Assembly (NCBI RefSeq): GCF_004123905.1
Contig: NZ_MZXW01000037.1
Coordinates: forward strand, 1-64,000
Source: Bradyrhizobium betae
GTDB lineage: Bacteria; Pseudomonadota; Alphaproteobacteria; Rhizobiales; Xanthobacteraceae
Length of the DNA: 64,000 nt
Reading direction: 5' to 3'
The position numbers and the translations under genes are program-made. Under the pieces are notes generated by a model, which was not told where the DNA came from, ran no database searches, and saw only the letters and a list, made by a program, of their open reading frames with translations. Shown piece by piece: positions 17,855 through 25,935 of the stretch. Positions within the stretch are counted from its first letter, which is position 1, and each line of letters starts with the position of its first letter.

Positions 17855-18724
17855 TCAGCGCCCCCAGCGGTCCGACCAGATCTTCTCGCCGATCATGCAA
17901 CTGACCCGCGGCTCCTTGTCCTTGTCGGCGACCCGCATCACGGGACGCTCAGGCATGCGGCCAGCAACCTCCATCAGAAGCTTGGTGCGGATCGCTTCCT
18001 TGAACTTGTCGCGGTCCTTGATCGTGATGACGAAGGAGCCGGGTCCGCCGACAACGCAGTCCTCGTAATAGTAGTCGAGATTGTCGATATCCATGGTCGA
18101 ATAGGACGGCTCCTTGACCATGATCGGCAGGCCATTGATGACGATGCCCTTCTCGATCGCGGCGTCGCGCGCCACCGTGACCGGCCCGCCATTGTTGTTG
18201 GGACCGTCACCGGAAATGTCGATCACGCGGCGCAAGCCGCGATAGGGATCCTCGTCGAACAGCGGCATCGCGAAATTGATCGCGCCGGAGATCGACGTGC
18301 GCGACGCCCGCCGGATCGGAGTCTTCATGATTTCGGCGGCGACCGCATCCGCCGTCTCTGGCCCGTCGATCAGCCGCCAGGGGATGATGATCTTCTGATC
18401 GGTGGAAGCGGCCCATTCGAAATAGGTCACCGCGATCCGGCCGTTGGGGCCGAGCTTCAACGCCTGCAGAAACTCCTTCGACTGGATCGCCTGCGCATAG
18501 CCTTCGCGCTGGATCGCGAGCTCGTCCATATCCATGGAGTAGGACACGTCGACCGCCAGGACGAGCTCGACATCGACCGTCTGTGCATCCCTGTCGATCG
18601 CCAGCCGCTGCGGCTGATTTTTGGGTGACTCAAATTTGGGCCCTGGTGCCGCGATGCCCGCGACGTCCCCTCCGGCAAACATGCCGGCCACAAGCACAGC
18701 CCCGATCGAGAACAGCATGCGCAT
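17855..18724 (-). CDS. DUF1194 protein with von Willebrand factor A-like domain, exported
   Basis: A 289-residue protein starting MRMLFSIGAVLVAGM with a signal peptide to about residue 24. The rest is a VWA-like fold of the DUF1194 family: DVSYS near residue 58 is the MIDAS metal-binding motif (DxSxS), the conserved SISGAINFA lies near 142, and DISGDGPNN near 166 is a further family hallmark. VWA domains mediate protein contacts; the partner is not known. The reverse frame is open far upstream of the chosen ATG, but that part is not protein-like. Confidence 0.88.
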   Translation of the reverse strand: MRMLFSIGAVLVAGMFAGGDVAGIAAPGPKFESPKNQPQRLAIDRDAQTVDVELVLAVDVSYSMDMDELAIQREGYAQAIQSKEFLQALKLGPNGRIAVTYFEWAASTDQKIIIPWRLIDGPETADAVAAEIMKTPIRRASRTSISGAINFAMPLFDEDPYRGLRRVIDISGDGPNNNGGPVTVARDAAIEKGIVINGLPIMVKEPSYSTMDIDNLDYYYEDCVVGGPGSFVITIKDRDKFKEAIRTKLLMEVAGRMPERPVMRVADKDKEPRVSCMIGEKIWSDRWGR

Positions 18725-18917
18725 CGCAGTCTCCCGTCGTATGACGCGATGGTGACATGCAATCTGCTTGCCGCAAAGTACGAAGATCGCTTGCGCTTCA
18801 CATTCAAGTGCATCGCTGCCGCCATATCGCCACGGTCGCGCCGCCGGAACACGCGCGATGTGGAGACGCTCCCCCGCCCACTTGTCCGCGGTGATTTCCA
18901 TGCTAGGCTGGACGCAC

Positions 18918-19000
18918 AGATGGGGATGGAGTCCCCCGAGAACCGCCCGGCGGCCTTGACCCGTAATCCTGGACCGTAGTGGGCTAATGACTCCTGCTTG
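18918..19000 (+). promoter_or_regulatory. Fluoride riboswitch aptamer (crcB motif)
   Basis: GGGGATGGAGTCCCC at 18922-18936 forms the first stem-loop, AACCGCC follows at 18941-18947, GCCC (18945-18948) pairs with GGGC (18981-18984) as the second stem, and TAATGACTCCTGC at 18985-18997 supplies the conserved 3' strand whose ACTCC pairs back with GGAGT. This order of conserved bases is the crcB-motif RNA, which binds fluoride and usually turns gene expression on. It is followed by a terminator (19047-19069) and by an operon containing two crcB genes, which strongly supports the call. Confidence 0.94.
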
Positions 19001-19027
19001 AGGTGGGGCAATCTTTGAGCCTCTGCC

Positions 19028-19069
19028 TTTGGCGGGAGCATGGACAAACCCGCCAATGGCGGGTTTTTT
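19028..19069 (+). terminator. Riboswitch expression platform: terminator with competing hairpin
   Basis: AACCCGCC-AAT-GGCGGGTT followed by TTTT (19047-19069) is a textbook intrinsic terminator on the plus strand, although no plus-strand protein gene lies directly upstream. An alternative hairpin can form between TTGGCGGG (19029-19036) and CCCGCCAA (19049-19056), using the same 5' arm as the terminator, so the two are mutually exclusive. In the known mechanism fluoride binding prevents termination. How the aptamer chooses between the hairpins is inferred, not shown. Confidence 0.88.
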
Positions 19070-19106
19070 GTTGCCTGGAGACGAAGGCGAAGGAGAAGTC
19101 CCGGAC

Positions 19107-20315
19107 GTGGCGACGACGACACCGAAAGCTGCACGCGGCGGATTGCCCCGGGGGATCTGGGTGCTCGGCTTCGTCTCGATGCTGATGGACGTCTCCTCCG
19201 AGATGATCCACGCGCTGCTGCCGGTCTATCTCGTCACCGTGCTCGGCGCGTCCACGCTCACGGTCGGCTTCATCGAAGGCATCGCGGAGGCCACGGCCTC
19301 GATCACAAAGATCTTCTCCGGTGCGTTGTCGGACTGGCTCGGCCGCCGCAAGCTGCTCGCCGCGCTCGGCTACGGCCTTGCCGCGCTGACAAAACCGCTG
19401 TTTCCGCTCGCGCCCAGTGTCGGATGGCTGGTGGCGGCACGCTTCATCGACCGGGTCGGCAAGGGTATTCGCGGCGCGCCGCGCGATGCACTGATCGCCG
19501 ATATCGCGCCCGCGGGCTTGCGCGGCGCGAGCTTCGGGCTGCGGCAATCGCTCGACACCATCGGCGCCTTCGTCGGACCGCTCGTGGCGATCGGTCTGAT
19601 GTGGTGGACGGCGGACAATTTTACCCTTGTCTTCTGGGCGGCGGTGCTGCCAGCCTTCCTGTCGTTCGGCTTGATCGCCTTCGCGGTGAGCGAGCCGGAG
19701 CCGGACCCGAGCCGAGAGCCTGCGAAGAATCCGCTGAACAGCGCCGCGATGCGGCAGCTCGGATCGGTGTACTGGCGCGTCGTCGCGGTCGGAATCGTCT
19801 TCACGCTCGCGCGCTTCAGCGAGGCGTTCTTGATCCTGCGCGCGCAGAATATCGGTCTCAATGCGATGTGGGTGCCGGCCGTGCTGGTGCTGATGAACAT
19901 CACTTACGCGCTCTCCGCCTACCCGGCCGGCGTGCTGTCGGACCGCATCAACCGGACCGGCCTGCTCGCGCTCGGCCTCGTCTTTCTCGCCGGCGCCGAT
20001 CTGGCGCTCGCGCTGCTGCCGAGCCTTGCGGGCCTCGCGCTCGGCGTCGTGTTGTGGGGGCTGCATATGGGATTGACGCAAGGCCTGCTCTCAGCCCTGG
20101 TCGCCGATGCCGCGCCGCCGAACCTGCGCGGCACCGCTTTCGGCTATTTCAACCTGTTCACAGGCCTCGCCTTGCTGACCGCGAGCGTGATCGCCGGCGC
20201 GCTATGGGATAGCTATGGCCCGGCCGGCACGTTCCTCGCCGGGCTCGGCTTCGCGCTGGTCGCGCTCGTGGGGCTACTCACCGTCGGCAACGGGCTGGCA
20301 GCGGAGGATAAGTGA
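19107..20315 (+). CDS. MFS transporter, first gene of the fluoride-responsive operon
   Basis: A 402-residue major facilitator protein with about 12 membrane helices. LGFVSMLMDVSSEMIHALLPVYL forms the first helix and GALSDWLGRRK (near residue 75) is the classical MFS loop 2-3 signature. RFIDRVGKGIRGAPRDALIAD is typical of a widespread subgroup of putative efflux carriers. The GTG start is preceded by AGGAGA and lies after the riboswitch terminator, so the gene is under riboswitch control. It is followed within 20 bases by crcB. Its substrate is unknown; fluoride-related efflux or a second halide or metal complex are only possibilities. Confidence 0.88.
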   Translation: MATTTPKAARGGLPRGIWVLGFVSMLMDVSSEMIHALLPVYLVTVLGASTLTVGFIEGIAEATASITKIFSGALSDWLGRRKLLAALGYGLAALTKPLFPLAPSVGWLVAARFIDRVGKGIRGAPRDALIADIAPAGLRGASFGLRQSLDTIGAFVGPLVAIGLMWWTADNFTLVFWAAVLPAFLSFGLIAFAVSEPEPDPSREPAKNPLNSAAMRQLGSVYWRVVAVGIVFTLARFSEAFLILRAQNIGLNAMWVPAVLVLMNITYALSAYPAGVLSDRINRTGLLALGLVFLAGADLALALLPSLAGLALGVVLWGLHMGLTQGLLSALVADAAPPNLRGTAFGYFNLFTGLALLTASVIAGALWDSYGPAGTFLAGLGFALVALVGLLTVGNGLAAEDK

Positions 20316-20334
20316 GGATGAGAGGGCGTTCGTC

Positions 20335-20724
20335 GTGCTGAGCGGAGTGATCGCGATCGTGATCGGCAGCGTGCTGGGCGGCTGCGCCCGCTATTTCGTC
20401 TCCGGCGCGATCGCGCGGCGGCTGGGCGAGACGTTTCCCTGGGGCACAATGACCATCAACGTCACCGGCGCCTTCCTGATCGGCATCTTTGGTGCGCTGG
20501 CAACCCACCCGGGCTCGATGTTCGCCGCGCCCAATCCATGGCTGTTCGCGGTGACCGGCTTCCTTGGCTGCTACACCACGGTGTCCTCGTTCAGCCTGCA
20601 AACACTGACGCTGGCGCGGAACGGCGAGCCGCTGCACGCACTCGGCAATATCGTGCTCTCGGTCGGGCTGGGCCTCGCCGCTGTCAGTTGCGGCTTCCTC
20701 CTCGCGGACAGCTTTGGAGGGTAG
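20335..20724 (+). CDS. crcB: Fluoride ion channel CrcB/Fluc, subunit 1
   Basis: A 129-residue membrane protein of the Fluc family, which exports fluoride down its gradient as a dual-topology dimer. Four hydrophobic helices are visible. GGCARYFVSG near residue 15, NVTGAFLIG near 42 with the conserved Asn, and GFLGCYTTVSSFSLQT near 76 with the Thr/Ser/Phe track are family hallmarks. I use the GTG at 20335, preceded by GAGGG at eight bases. It lies 6 bases before a second crcB gene, so the two products may form a heterodimer. It is controlled by the fluoride riboswitch at 18918. Confidence 0.94.
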   Translation: MLSGVIAIVIGSVLGGCARYFVSGAIARRLGETFPWGTMTINVTGAFLIGIFGALATHPGSMFAAPNPWLFAVTGFLGCYTTVSSFSLQTLTLARNGEPLHALGNIVLSVGLGLAAVSCGFLLADSFGG

Positions 20725-20730
20725 AGGCAG

Positions 20731-21156
20731 ATGAACCTCCCCCCTGCCGATCGCTGGCGCACTGCGGTGCTCTATGCCTGGGTTGCCGCCGGCAGCATCG
20801 CCGGCGGGCTGACGCGCTACCTCGTCGGGCTCGCGCTCGACACCGGTCCCGGCTTCCCTACGGCAACACTGTTCATCAACGCCACGGGCTCGCTGATCAT
20901 CGGCTTCTACGCGACGCTGACCGGCCCTGACGGCCGCGTGCTGGCGCGGCCCGAGCACCGGCAGTTCGTCATGACCGGGTTCTGCGGCGGCTACACGACC
21001 TTCTCGACCTTCAGCCTCGAGACCTTCCGCCTGTTCCACGGCGGCATGAAGTACACTGCGCTTGCCTATATCGCGGCGTCCGTCATCTGCTGGCTGGTGT
21101 CGGTCTGGCTCGGCCATATGATGGCGAGCCGCTATAACCGCTTGACAAGGAGCTGA
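20731..21156 (+). CDS. crcB: Fluoride ion channel CrcB/Fluc, subunit 2
   Basis: A 141-residue Fluc protein with four membrane helices. It has GGLTRYLVG near residue 25, NATGSLIIG near 50 and GFCGGYTTFSTFSLETF near 87, the same hallmarks as its neighbour but a clearly different sequence. Tandem crcB genes in some bacteria are thought to encode the two halves of an asymmetric dimer with fixed opposite topologies; here that is inferred from adjacency. The next gene, DUF190, begins two bases after the stop. Confidence 0.94.
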   Translation: MNLPPADRWRTAVLYAWVAAGSIAGGLTRYLVGLALDTGPGFPTATLFINATGSLIIGFYATLTGPDGRVLARPEHRQFVMTGFCGGYTTFSTFSLETFRLFHGGMKYTALAYIAASVICWLVSVWLGHMMASRYNRLTRS

Positions 21157-21158
21157 TC

Positions 21159-21500
21159 ATGCAAATCCCCAATCAGGCAGTTTCGCTCCGGATCTTCATC
21201 GGCGAGAGCGACCATTTCGACGGCAAGCCGCTCTACGAAGCGATCGTGATGACGGCGCGCGAGCGGCATCTCGCCGGCGCCACCGTGCTGCGCGGCCCCA
21301 TGGGCTTCGGCAAGTCGAGCCGGCTCCACACCTCGAAGATCCTGCGGCTCTCGGAGGATCTTCCACTGCTCATCGAGATCGTCGACAGCGAGGACAGCAT
21401 CAATGCATTCCTGCCCATCCTGGATGGCATGATGTCGAGCGGCCTGATCACCTTGGAGAAGGTGCAGGTCCTGCAATATGGTGAGAAGGCCGCGAGCTGA
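21159..21500 (+). CDS. DUF190 domain protein in the crcB operon
   Basis: A 113-residue soluble protein of the DUF190 family, whose fold resembles PII signalling proteins. Recognisable parts are RIFIGESDHFDGKPLYEAIV, the GATVLRGPMGFG loop near residue 40 and LPLLIEIVDSEDSI near 75. DUF190 genes often accompany crcB, as here where the start is two bases from the preceding stop, suggesting a regulatory or accessory role for the channel. No ligand is known. Confidence 0.9.
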   Translation: MQIPNQAVSLRIFIGESDHFDGKPLYEAIVMTARERHLAGATVLRGPMGFGKSSRLHTSKILRLSEDLPLLIEIVDSEDSINAFLPILDGMMSSGLITLEKVQVLQYGEKAAS

Positions 21501-21543
21501 TCGCTCCGACGGGAACCCGAGCCCGCCGTTTTCCGGAGGCGGA

Positions 21544-21849
21544 ATGAACGACACTGTCACCACCCCGAAAACGCGGACCAGGACCAAGGTCGAGCGGCCC
21601 AAGCTGCACAAGGTCATCCTAATCAACGACGACTTTACGCCGCGCGAATTCGTCACGATGATCCTCAAGGCAGAATTCCGCATGACCGAGGATCAGGCCT
21701 ACAAGGTGATGATCACCGCCCACAAGCTGGGCGCCTGCGTCGTCGCCGTGTTCACCAGGGACGTCGCCGAGACCAAGGCGACGCGCGCCACCGACGCCGG
21801 CCGCGCCAAGGGCTACCCGCTGCTGTTCACGACGGAGCCGGAGGAGTGA
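21544..21849 (+). CDS. clpS: ATP-dependent Clp protease adaptor ClpS
   Basis: A 101-residue ClpS. The core from KLHKVILINDDFTPREFVTMIL binds the N-terminal residue of substrates (the conserved NDD is visible), and the second half with KVMITAHKLGACVVAVFTRDVAETK docks ClpA. ClpS directs N-degron proteins to ClpAP. Alphaproteobacteria usually have two clpS genes; this shorter-tailed one resembles the second copy, clpS2. It starts 44 bases after the DUF190 stop with no visible terminator between, so it may be read from the fluoride operon as well as from its own promoter. Confidence 0.9.
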   Translation: MNDTVTTPKTRTRTKVERPKLHKVILINDDFTPREFVTMILKAEFRMTEDQAYKVMITAHKLGACVVAVFTRDVAETKATRATDAGRAKGYPLLFTTEPEE

Positions 21850-21892
21850 GCAATGATCTTGCGGCGCTGAATGACCATCAGAAAGTCGCAGA

Positions 21893-23083
21893 TCACGCCA
21901 TCACCACCGGCGTCTCCTCGGCGAGCCCGTACACGCGTTGCGCCTTGGAAAATCCCGCGATCGGAAATTCGCCGAGTTCGCGCCACCCTTCGCGGCAGAC
22001 ACTTGCAAAGCCCTCCGACACGACTACGGTGCGGCCGAGCCGGCCGGCGATCTTCTCCAGCCTTGCGGCGAGATTGACGGCGGGGCCGATGCAGGTGAAG
22101 TCGAGGCGATTGCCGCCGCCGATATTGCCGTAGAGGATGTTGCCGACATGCAGCGCGACGCCGAAGCGGAAGCGCTCGACGATGTCGCCGACGGGATAAG
22201 CGAGCGCCTCGACACTGGCGCGGGATTCGCGCGCGGCTTCCAGCACGCGCGTGCAGACATGGGCGGCATCGCCGACATATTCGTCGATCGGGAACACCGC
22301 GAGCAGGCCGTCGCCCATGAACTTCAGCACCTCGCCGCCATGGCCGCGGATCGCGGCGACCTGGCAGTCGAAATACTGGTTGAGGATCTCGACCACGGTC
22401 TCGGCCGGCAGCCTGTCCGACAGCGCGGTGAAGCCGCGTAAGTCCGACAGCCAGATCGCAGCCTGCATGGTGTCGTTGTGGCCGCGGCGGATCTGGCCGC
22501 CGAGGATGCGCGCGCCGGCGCGGTTGCCGACATAGGTGTCGAGCAGCATCTCAGCGGTGCGGCGCAGGCTGATGATCTCTGCGACGCGCGCCAGCGGCGT
22601 CACGATGGAGCGGATCGCCGCGATGTCGTCGTCGCTGAAGCCGCCGGGATGCCGCGTGACCCAGCTCGTCGCGTGGATCGAGCCGTCGAGATAGTGCATC
22701 GGCATCGCGAGATAGTCGGTCACGCCTTCGGCGCGCATGTCGTCGAGGAACGGAAACCGCTTGCTGTCGGGGTCGTCCATGCGGCCCCTGACCTCCAGCC
22801 CCTCCTCGAATACGATCCGAAGCGGACTTTTGGCGAATTCGGGGGTCTCCAGGATCTCGAAATCGACGGTGCCGATCTCGACCTTCTGGCCTTCCCGCCA
22901 GATGAAGTTGCGGCCGAAGATTTCCGGATGCAGCGTGCGGATGAAGATGCCGAACCGCGACAGCGGCAGCCCGGCCGCGACCAGATGCTCGCAGACATCG
23001 GCGATCATCTCGGCCGGCGTCCCCGACGACCTCGCGCCGTCGATCAGCCAGTTGGTGATGCGCTGAATCTCGGAGTTTTGCAT
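21893..23083 (-). CDS. Class III adenylate/guanylate cyclase with N-terminal sensor region
   Basis: A 396-residue soluble protein. Residues 1-180 look like a GAF-like sensory region without obvious ligand residues. The catalytic domain (about 200-390) has the first metal Asp in WLSDLRGFT near 215, the second in KFMGDGLLAVF near 263, and the transition-state pair in NLAARLEKI near 345. It should make cAMP or cGMP, probably as a homodimer. The substrate-selecting residues cannot be assigned with confidence. It is convergent with clpS and is followed upstream by aroC in the same direction. Confidence 0.88.
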   Translation of the reverse strand: MQNSEIQRITNWLIDGARSSGTPAEMIADVCEHLVAAGLPLSRFGIFIRTLHPEIFGRNFIWREGQKVEIGTVDFEILETPEFAKSPLRIVFEEGLEVRGRMDDPDSKRFPFLDDMRAEGVTDYLAMPMHYLDGSIHATSWVTRHPGGFSDDDIAAIRSIVTPLARVAEIISLRRTAEMLLDTYVGNRAGARILGGQIRRGHNDTMQAAIWLSDLRGFTALSDRLPAETVVEILNQYFDCQVAAIRGHGGEVLKFMGDGLLAVFPIDEYVGDAAHVCTRVLEAARESRASVEALAYPVGDIVERFRFGVALHVGNILYGNIGGGNRLDFTCIGPAVNLAARLEKIAGRLGRTVVVSEGFASVCREGWRELGEFPIAGFSKAQRVYGLAEETPVVMA

Positions 23084-23158
23084 GTCCGCATTTGCGGACG
23101 AAGTTGTGGGATCGTCAAGCTGCGCGGTGGGCTAGTACCGCGACATGAAGACTTTGCT

Positions 23159-24247
23159 CTAGCGCCCGACCTGCCCGCGATCCCGAATGAAATGATCGGC
23201 CAGCACGCAGGCCATCATGGCCTCGCCGACAGGGACGGCGCGGATGCCGACGCAGGGATCGTGGCGCCCCTTGGTCATGATCTCGGTGTCGGCGCCATTG
23301 CGATCGACGGTGAGACGCGGCTGGAGGATCGACGAGGTCGGCTTCACGGCAAAACGCACCACGATCGGCTGTCCGGTGGAGATACCGCCCAGCACCCCGC
23401 CGGCATGGTTGGACAGGAAGCGCGTGCCGTCATTGCCGGTGCGCATTTCGTCGGCGTTCTCTTCGCCGGTCAATTCTGCCGCACCGAAGCCGGCGCCGAT
23501 CTCGACGCCCTTCACCGCGTTGATGGTCATCATCGCGCCCGCGAGATCAGAATCGAGCTTGGCGTAGATCGGCGCGCCGAGGCCTGCTGGCACGCCTTCG
23601 GCCACGATCTCGAGCACCGCGCCGATCGAGGAGCCGCTCTTGCGGATGCCGTCGAGATAGGTCTCGAAGAACGCCGCCTTGTCCTTGTCGGGACAGAAGA
23701 ACGGATTCTTGGCAATCTCGTCCCAGTCCCACTTTGCGCGGTCGATCTTGTGCGGGCCGATCTGCACCAGCGCACCGCGCACCTTCACGTCGGGCAGCAC
23801 TTTTCGCGCGATCGCGCCGGCCGCGACGCGCATCGCGGTCTCGCGCGCCGAGGAGCGGCCGCCGCCGCGATAGTCGCGCAGGCCGTACTTCGCTTCATAG
23901 GTGAAGTCGGCGTGACCGGGGCGAAACTTGTCCTTGATCTCGGAATAGTCCTTCGAGCGCTGGTCAGTGTTCTCGATCAGGAGCCCGATCGGGGTGCCCG
24001 TCGTTACCTGCACGCCGGTCTCCGGATGCGCCATCACGCCGGAGAGGATTTTCACCTGGTCCAGCTCCTGGCGCTGGGTCGTGAAGCGCGACTGGCCCGG
24101 CCGGCGGCGGTCGAGATCCTGCTGGATGTCGGCCTCGGTGAGCGGGATCATCGGCGGGCAGCCGTCGACCACGCAGCCGATCGCCACCCCGTGGCTCTCG
24201 CCGAAGGTGGTGACGCGGAACATGTGGCCGAAGGTGTTGAAGGACAT
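23159..24247 (-). CDS. aroC: Chorismate synthase
   Basis: A 362-residue AroC that converts 5-enolpyruvylshikimate 3-phosphate to chorismate, last step of the shikimate pathway, using reduced FMN. MSFNTFGHMFRVTTFGESHG is the classic start with the first signature; GGRSSARETAMRVAAGAIARK near residue 128 and the C-terminal signature with PRLTVDRNG and RHDPC near 313-332 are present. The length is normal. It lies with the histidine phosphatase and fabI on the minus strand, spaced 88 bases from the former. Confidence 0.97.
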   Translation of the reverse strand: MSFNTFGHMFRVTTFGESHGVAIGCVVDGCPPMIPLTEADIQQDLDRRRPGQSRFTTQRQELDQVKILSGVMAHPETGVQVTTGTPIGLLIENTDQRSKDYSEIKDKFRPGHADFTYEAKYGLRDYRGGGRSSARETAMRVAAGAIARKVLPDVKVRGALVQIGPHKIDRAKWDWDEIAKNPFFCPDKDKAAFFETYLDGIRKSGSSIGAVLEIVAEGVPAGLGAPIYAKLDSDLAGAMMTINAVKGVEIGAGFGAAELTGEENADEMRTGNDGTRFLSNHAGGVLGGISTGQPIVVRFAVKPTSSILQPRLTVDRNGADTEIMTKGRHDPCVGIRAVPVGEAMMACVLADHFIRDRGQVGR

Positions 24248-24335
24248 TGCTGCTCGCAGGCTCGGTTCCGGCGTGTGGTAACGCGCGGGGGGCCGGGGGT
24301 CAAACCCGCAGCGGCCCGGAATGGCCGATGCCGGC

Positions 24336-24935
24336 CTAACTGAACTTCTCGAGCCGCCCGTCCCGGAACACGTAGACGGCGCCCTGCTCGATATAGAGTT
24401 CGGCGGCGCTGGCCGGGGTCTCGATCCCGAGCGAAACCATCAGGGCCCGGCAGGTGCCGCCATGAGCGACCGCGACAGTGTCGGTGCGGAGCTGGTCGTA
24501 CCAGGCGCGCACGCGGACCTGCACATCGGCGTAGGTCTCCCCGCCCGCGGGGCCGACCGTCCATTTGTCGGCGAGGCGTCTCGCATAGATTTCGGGATCG
24601 GTCGCCTCGCTCTCGGCCAGCGTCAGCCCCTCCCAGCTGCCGTAGCCGATCTCGCGCAGGCGATCATCGAGCGCATAGTCCGTCACCGGCAGCTCGAGCT
24701 TGCCGCGCGCGAGTTCCATGGTCATGCGCGCACGGCCGAGCGGGCTCGACACATAGGGCAGCGCCGCCTTGTCCTTGCCGTCGCGCTTGAAGAGATCCGC
24801 CAGCACGCCGCCGGCCTGCACAGCCTGATCGCGCCCGCGCGCGTTCAGCGGAATGTCCTTGGTGCCCTGAAGCCTGCCGAGCGCGTTCCACTCGGTCTCG
24901 CCGTGGCGAAGGTAATAGATCGTAGGCACGGGCAT
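24336..24935 (-). CDS. Histidine phosphatase (phosphoglycerate mutase-like) family protein
   Basis: A 199-residue protein with the phosphohistidine motif LRHGETEWN at residues 9-17, the second conserved segment SSPLGRARMTMELA near 63, the Glu in GYGSWEGLTLAE near 96 and the second His in VAHGGTCRAL near 155. It removes phosphate from a small molecule or acts as a cofactor-dependent mutase; the family rarely reveals its substrate. It follows fabI by 12 bases on the same strand, so the two are probably cotranscribed. Confidence 0.9.
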   Translation of the reverse strand: MPVPTIYYLRHGETEWNALGRLQGTKDIPLNARGRDQAVQAGGVLADLFKRDGKDKAALPYVSSPLGRARMTMELARGKLELPVTDYALDDRLREIGYGSWEGLTLAESEATDPEIYARRLADKWTVGPAGGETYADVQVRVRAWYDQLRTDTVAVAHGGTCRALMVSLGIETPASAAELYIEQGAVYVFRDGRLEKFS

Positions 24936-24947
24936 TCCAGTCCAGGG

Positions 24948-25763
24948 CTAGTCCTTGCTACCGAACGAGATGTCCGGCGCGTCGGGACGCTTCATGCCCA
25001 GCACGTGGTAACCGGAATCGACGTGATGCACCTCGCCGGTGACGCCGCGCGAGAGGTCGGAGAGGAAATACAGCGCGCTGCCGCCGACGTCTTCGGTCGA
25101 GACGTTGCGCCGCATCGGCGCGTTGTTCTCGTTCCACTTCAGGATATAGCGGAAATCGCCGATGCCGGACGCGGCAAGCGTCTTGATCGGTCCCGCCGAG
25201 ATCGCATTGACGCGGATGTTCTTCTCGCCGAGATCGGCGGCGAGATAGCGCACGCTCGCTTCCAGCGCGGCCTTCGCCACGCCCATCACGTTGTAATGCG
25301 GCATCCACTTCTCGGCGCCGTAATAGCTGAGCGTGATCAGCGAGCCACCGTCGGTCATCAGCTTCTCGGCGCGCTGCGCCACGGCCGTGAACGAGTAGCA
25401 GGAGATCAGCATCGACTTGGAAAAATTCTCCGGCGTGGTGTCGACGTAGCGGCCGTCGAGCTGCTCGCCATAGGCGATCGCATGCACCAGGAAGTCGATC
25501 TTGCCCCACTTCTCCGTCAGCACCGCGAAGACGGCGTCGATGGTCGCGGCATCGGTGACGTCGCAATGGCCGAGCACGAGGCCGCCGATCTCGGCGGCGA
25601 GCGGCTCGACGCGTTTCTTCAGCGCATCGCCCTGATAGGTGAAGGCGAGTTCTGCGCCGGCCGCGTGGCATGCCTTGGCGATGCCCCAGGCGATCGAACG
25701 GTTGTTGGCAAGGCCGAGGATGATCCCGCGCTTGCCCTGCATCAGACCTGAATTCTGCGCCAT
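24948..25763 (-). CDS. fabI: Enoyl-[acyl-carrier-protein] reductase (NADH)
   Basis: A 271-residue FabI that reduces trans-2-enoyl-ACP in fatty-acid elongation and is the target of triclosan-like inhibitors. The N-terminal cofactor loop GLANNRSIAWGIAKA near residue 18 is the FabI variant of the glycine motif. The catalytic set is Y-x6-K in YNVMGVAK near 157-164, and SAGPIKTLAASGI near 196 is the substrate loop. The order fabI - phosphatase - aroC is common in Bradyrhizobium relatives as far as I recall. It is divergent from the ECF sigma gene. Confidence 0.96.
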   Translation of the reverse strand: MAQNSGLMQGKRGIILGLANNRSIAWGIAKACHAAGAELAFTYQGDALKKRVEPLAAEIGGLVLGHCDVTDAATIDAVFAVLTEKWGKIDFLVHAIAYGEQLDGRYVDTTPENFSKSMLISCYSFTAVAQRAEKLMTDGGSLITLSYYGAEKWMPHYNVMGVAKAALEASVRYLAADLGEKNIRVNAISAGPIKTLAASGIGDFRYILKWNENNAPMRRNVSTEDVGGSALYFLSDLSRGVTGEVHHVDSGYHVLGMKRPDAPDISFGSKD

Positions 25764-25935
25764 TTGCTAACGTCCCGTCGAGCTCTCGTTGAGGTCTGGA
25801 GGTACACCAGCCCTCCCCTGCGGTACAGTCCTAATACGCGGCGTTAACGCTGTTTCGAGCGCCGGAATAGCCGTTCCGTTCGGGTGTTATGATGATTGTG
25901 GCGCTTGCGCCGAACGGCAGGACATCAAAGACGGC

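Noticed and set aside
22478..24343. 621-codon plus-strand open frame opposite the cyclase and aroC genes
   Set aside because: The minus-strand genes have complete family motifs; the plus-strand frame has low-complexity Arg/His/Ala composition typical of shadows.
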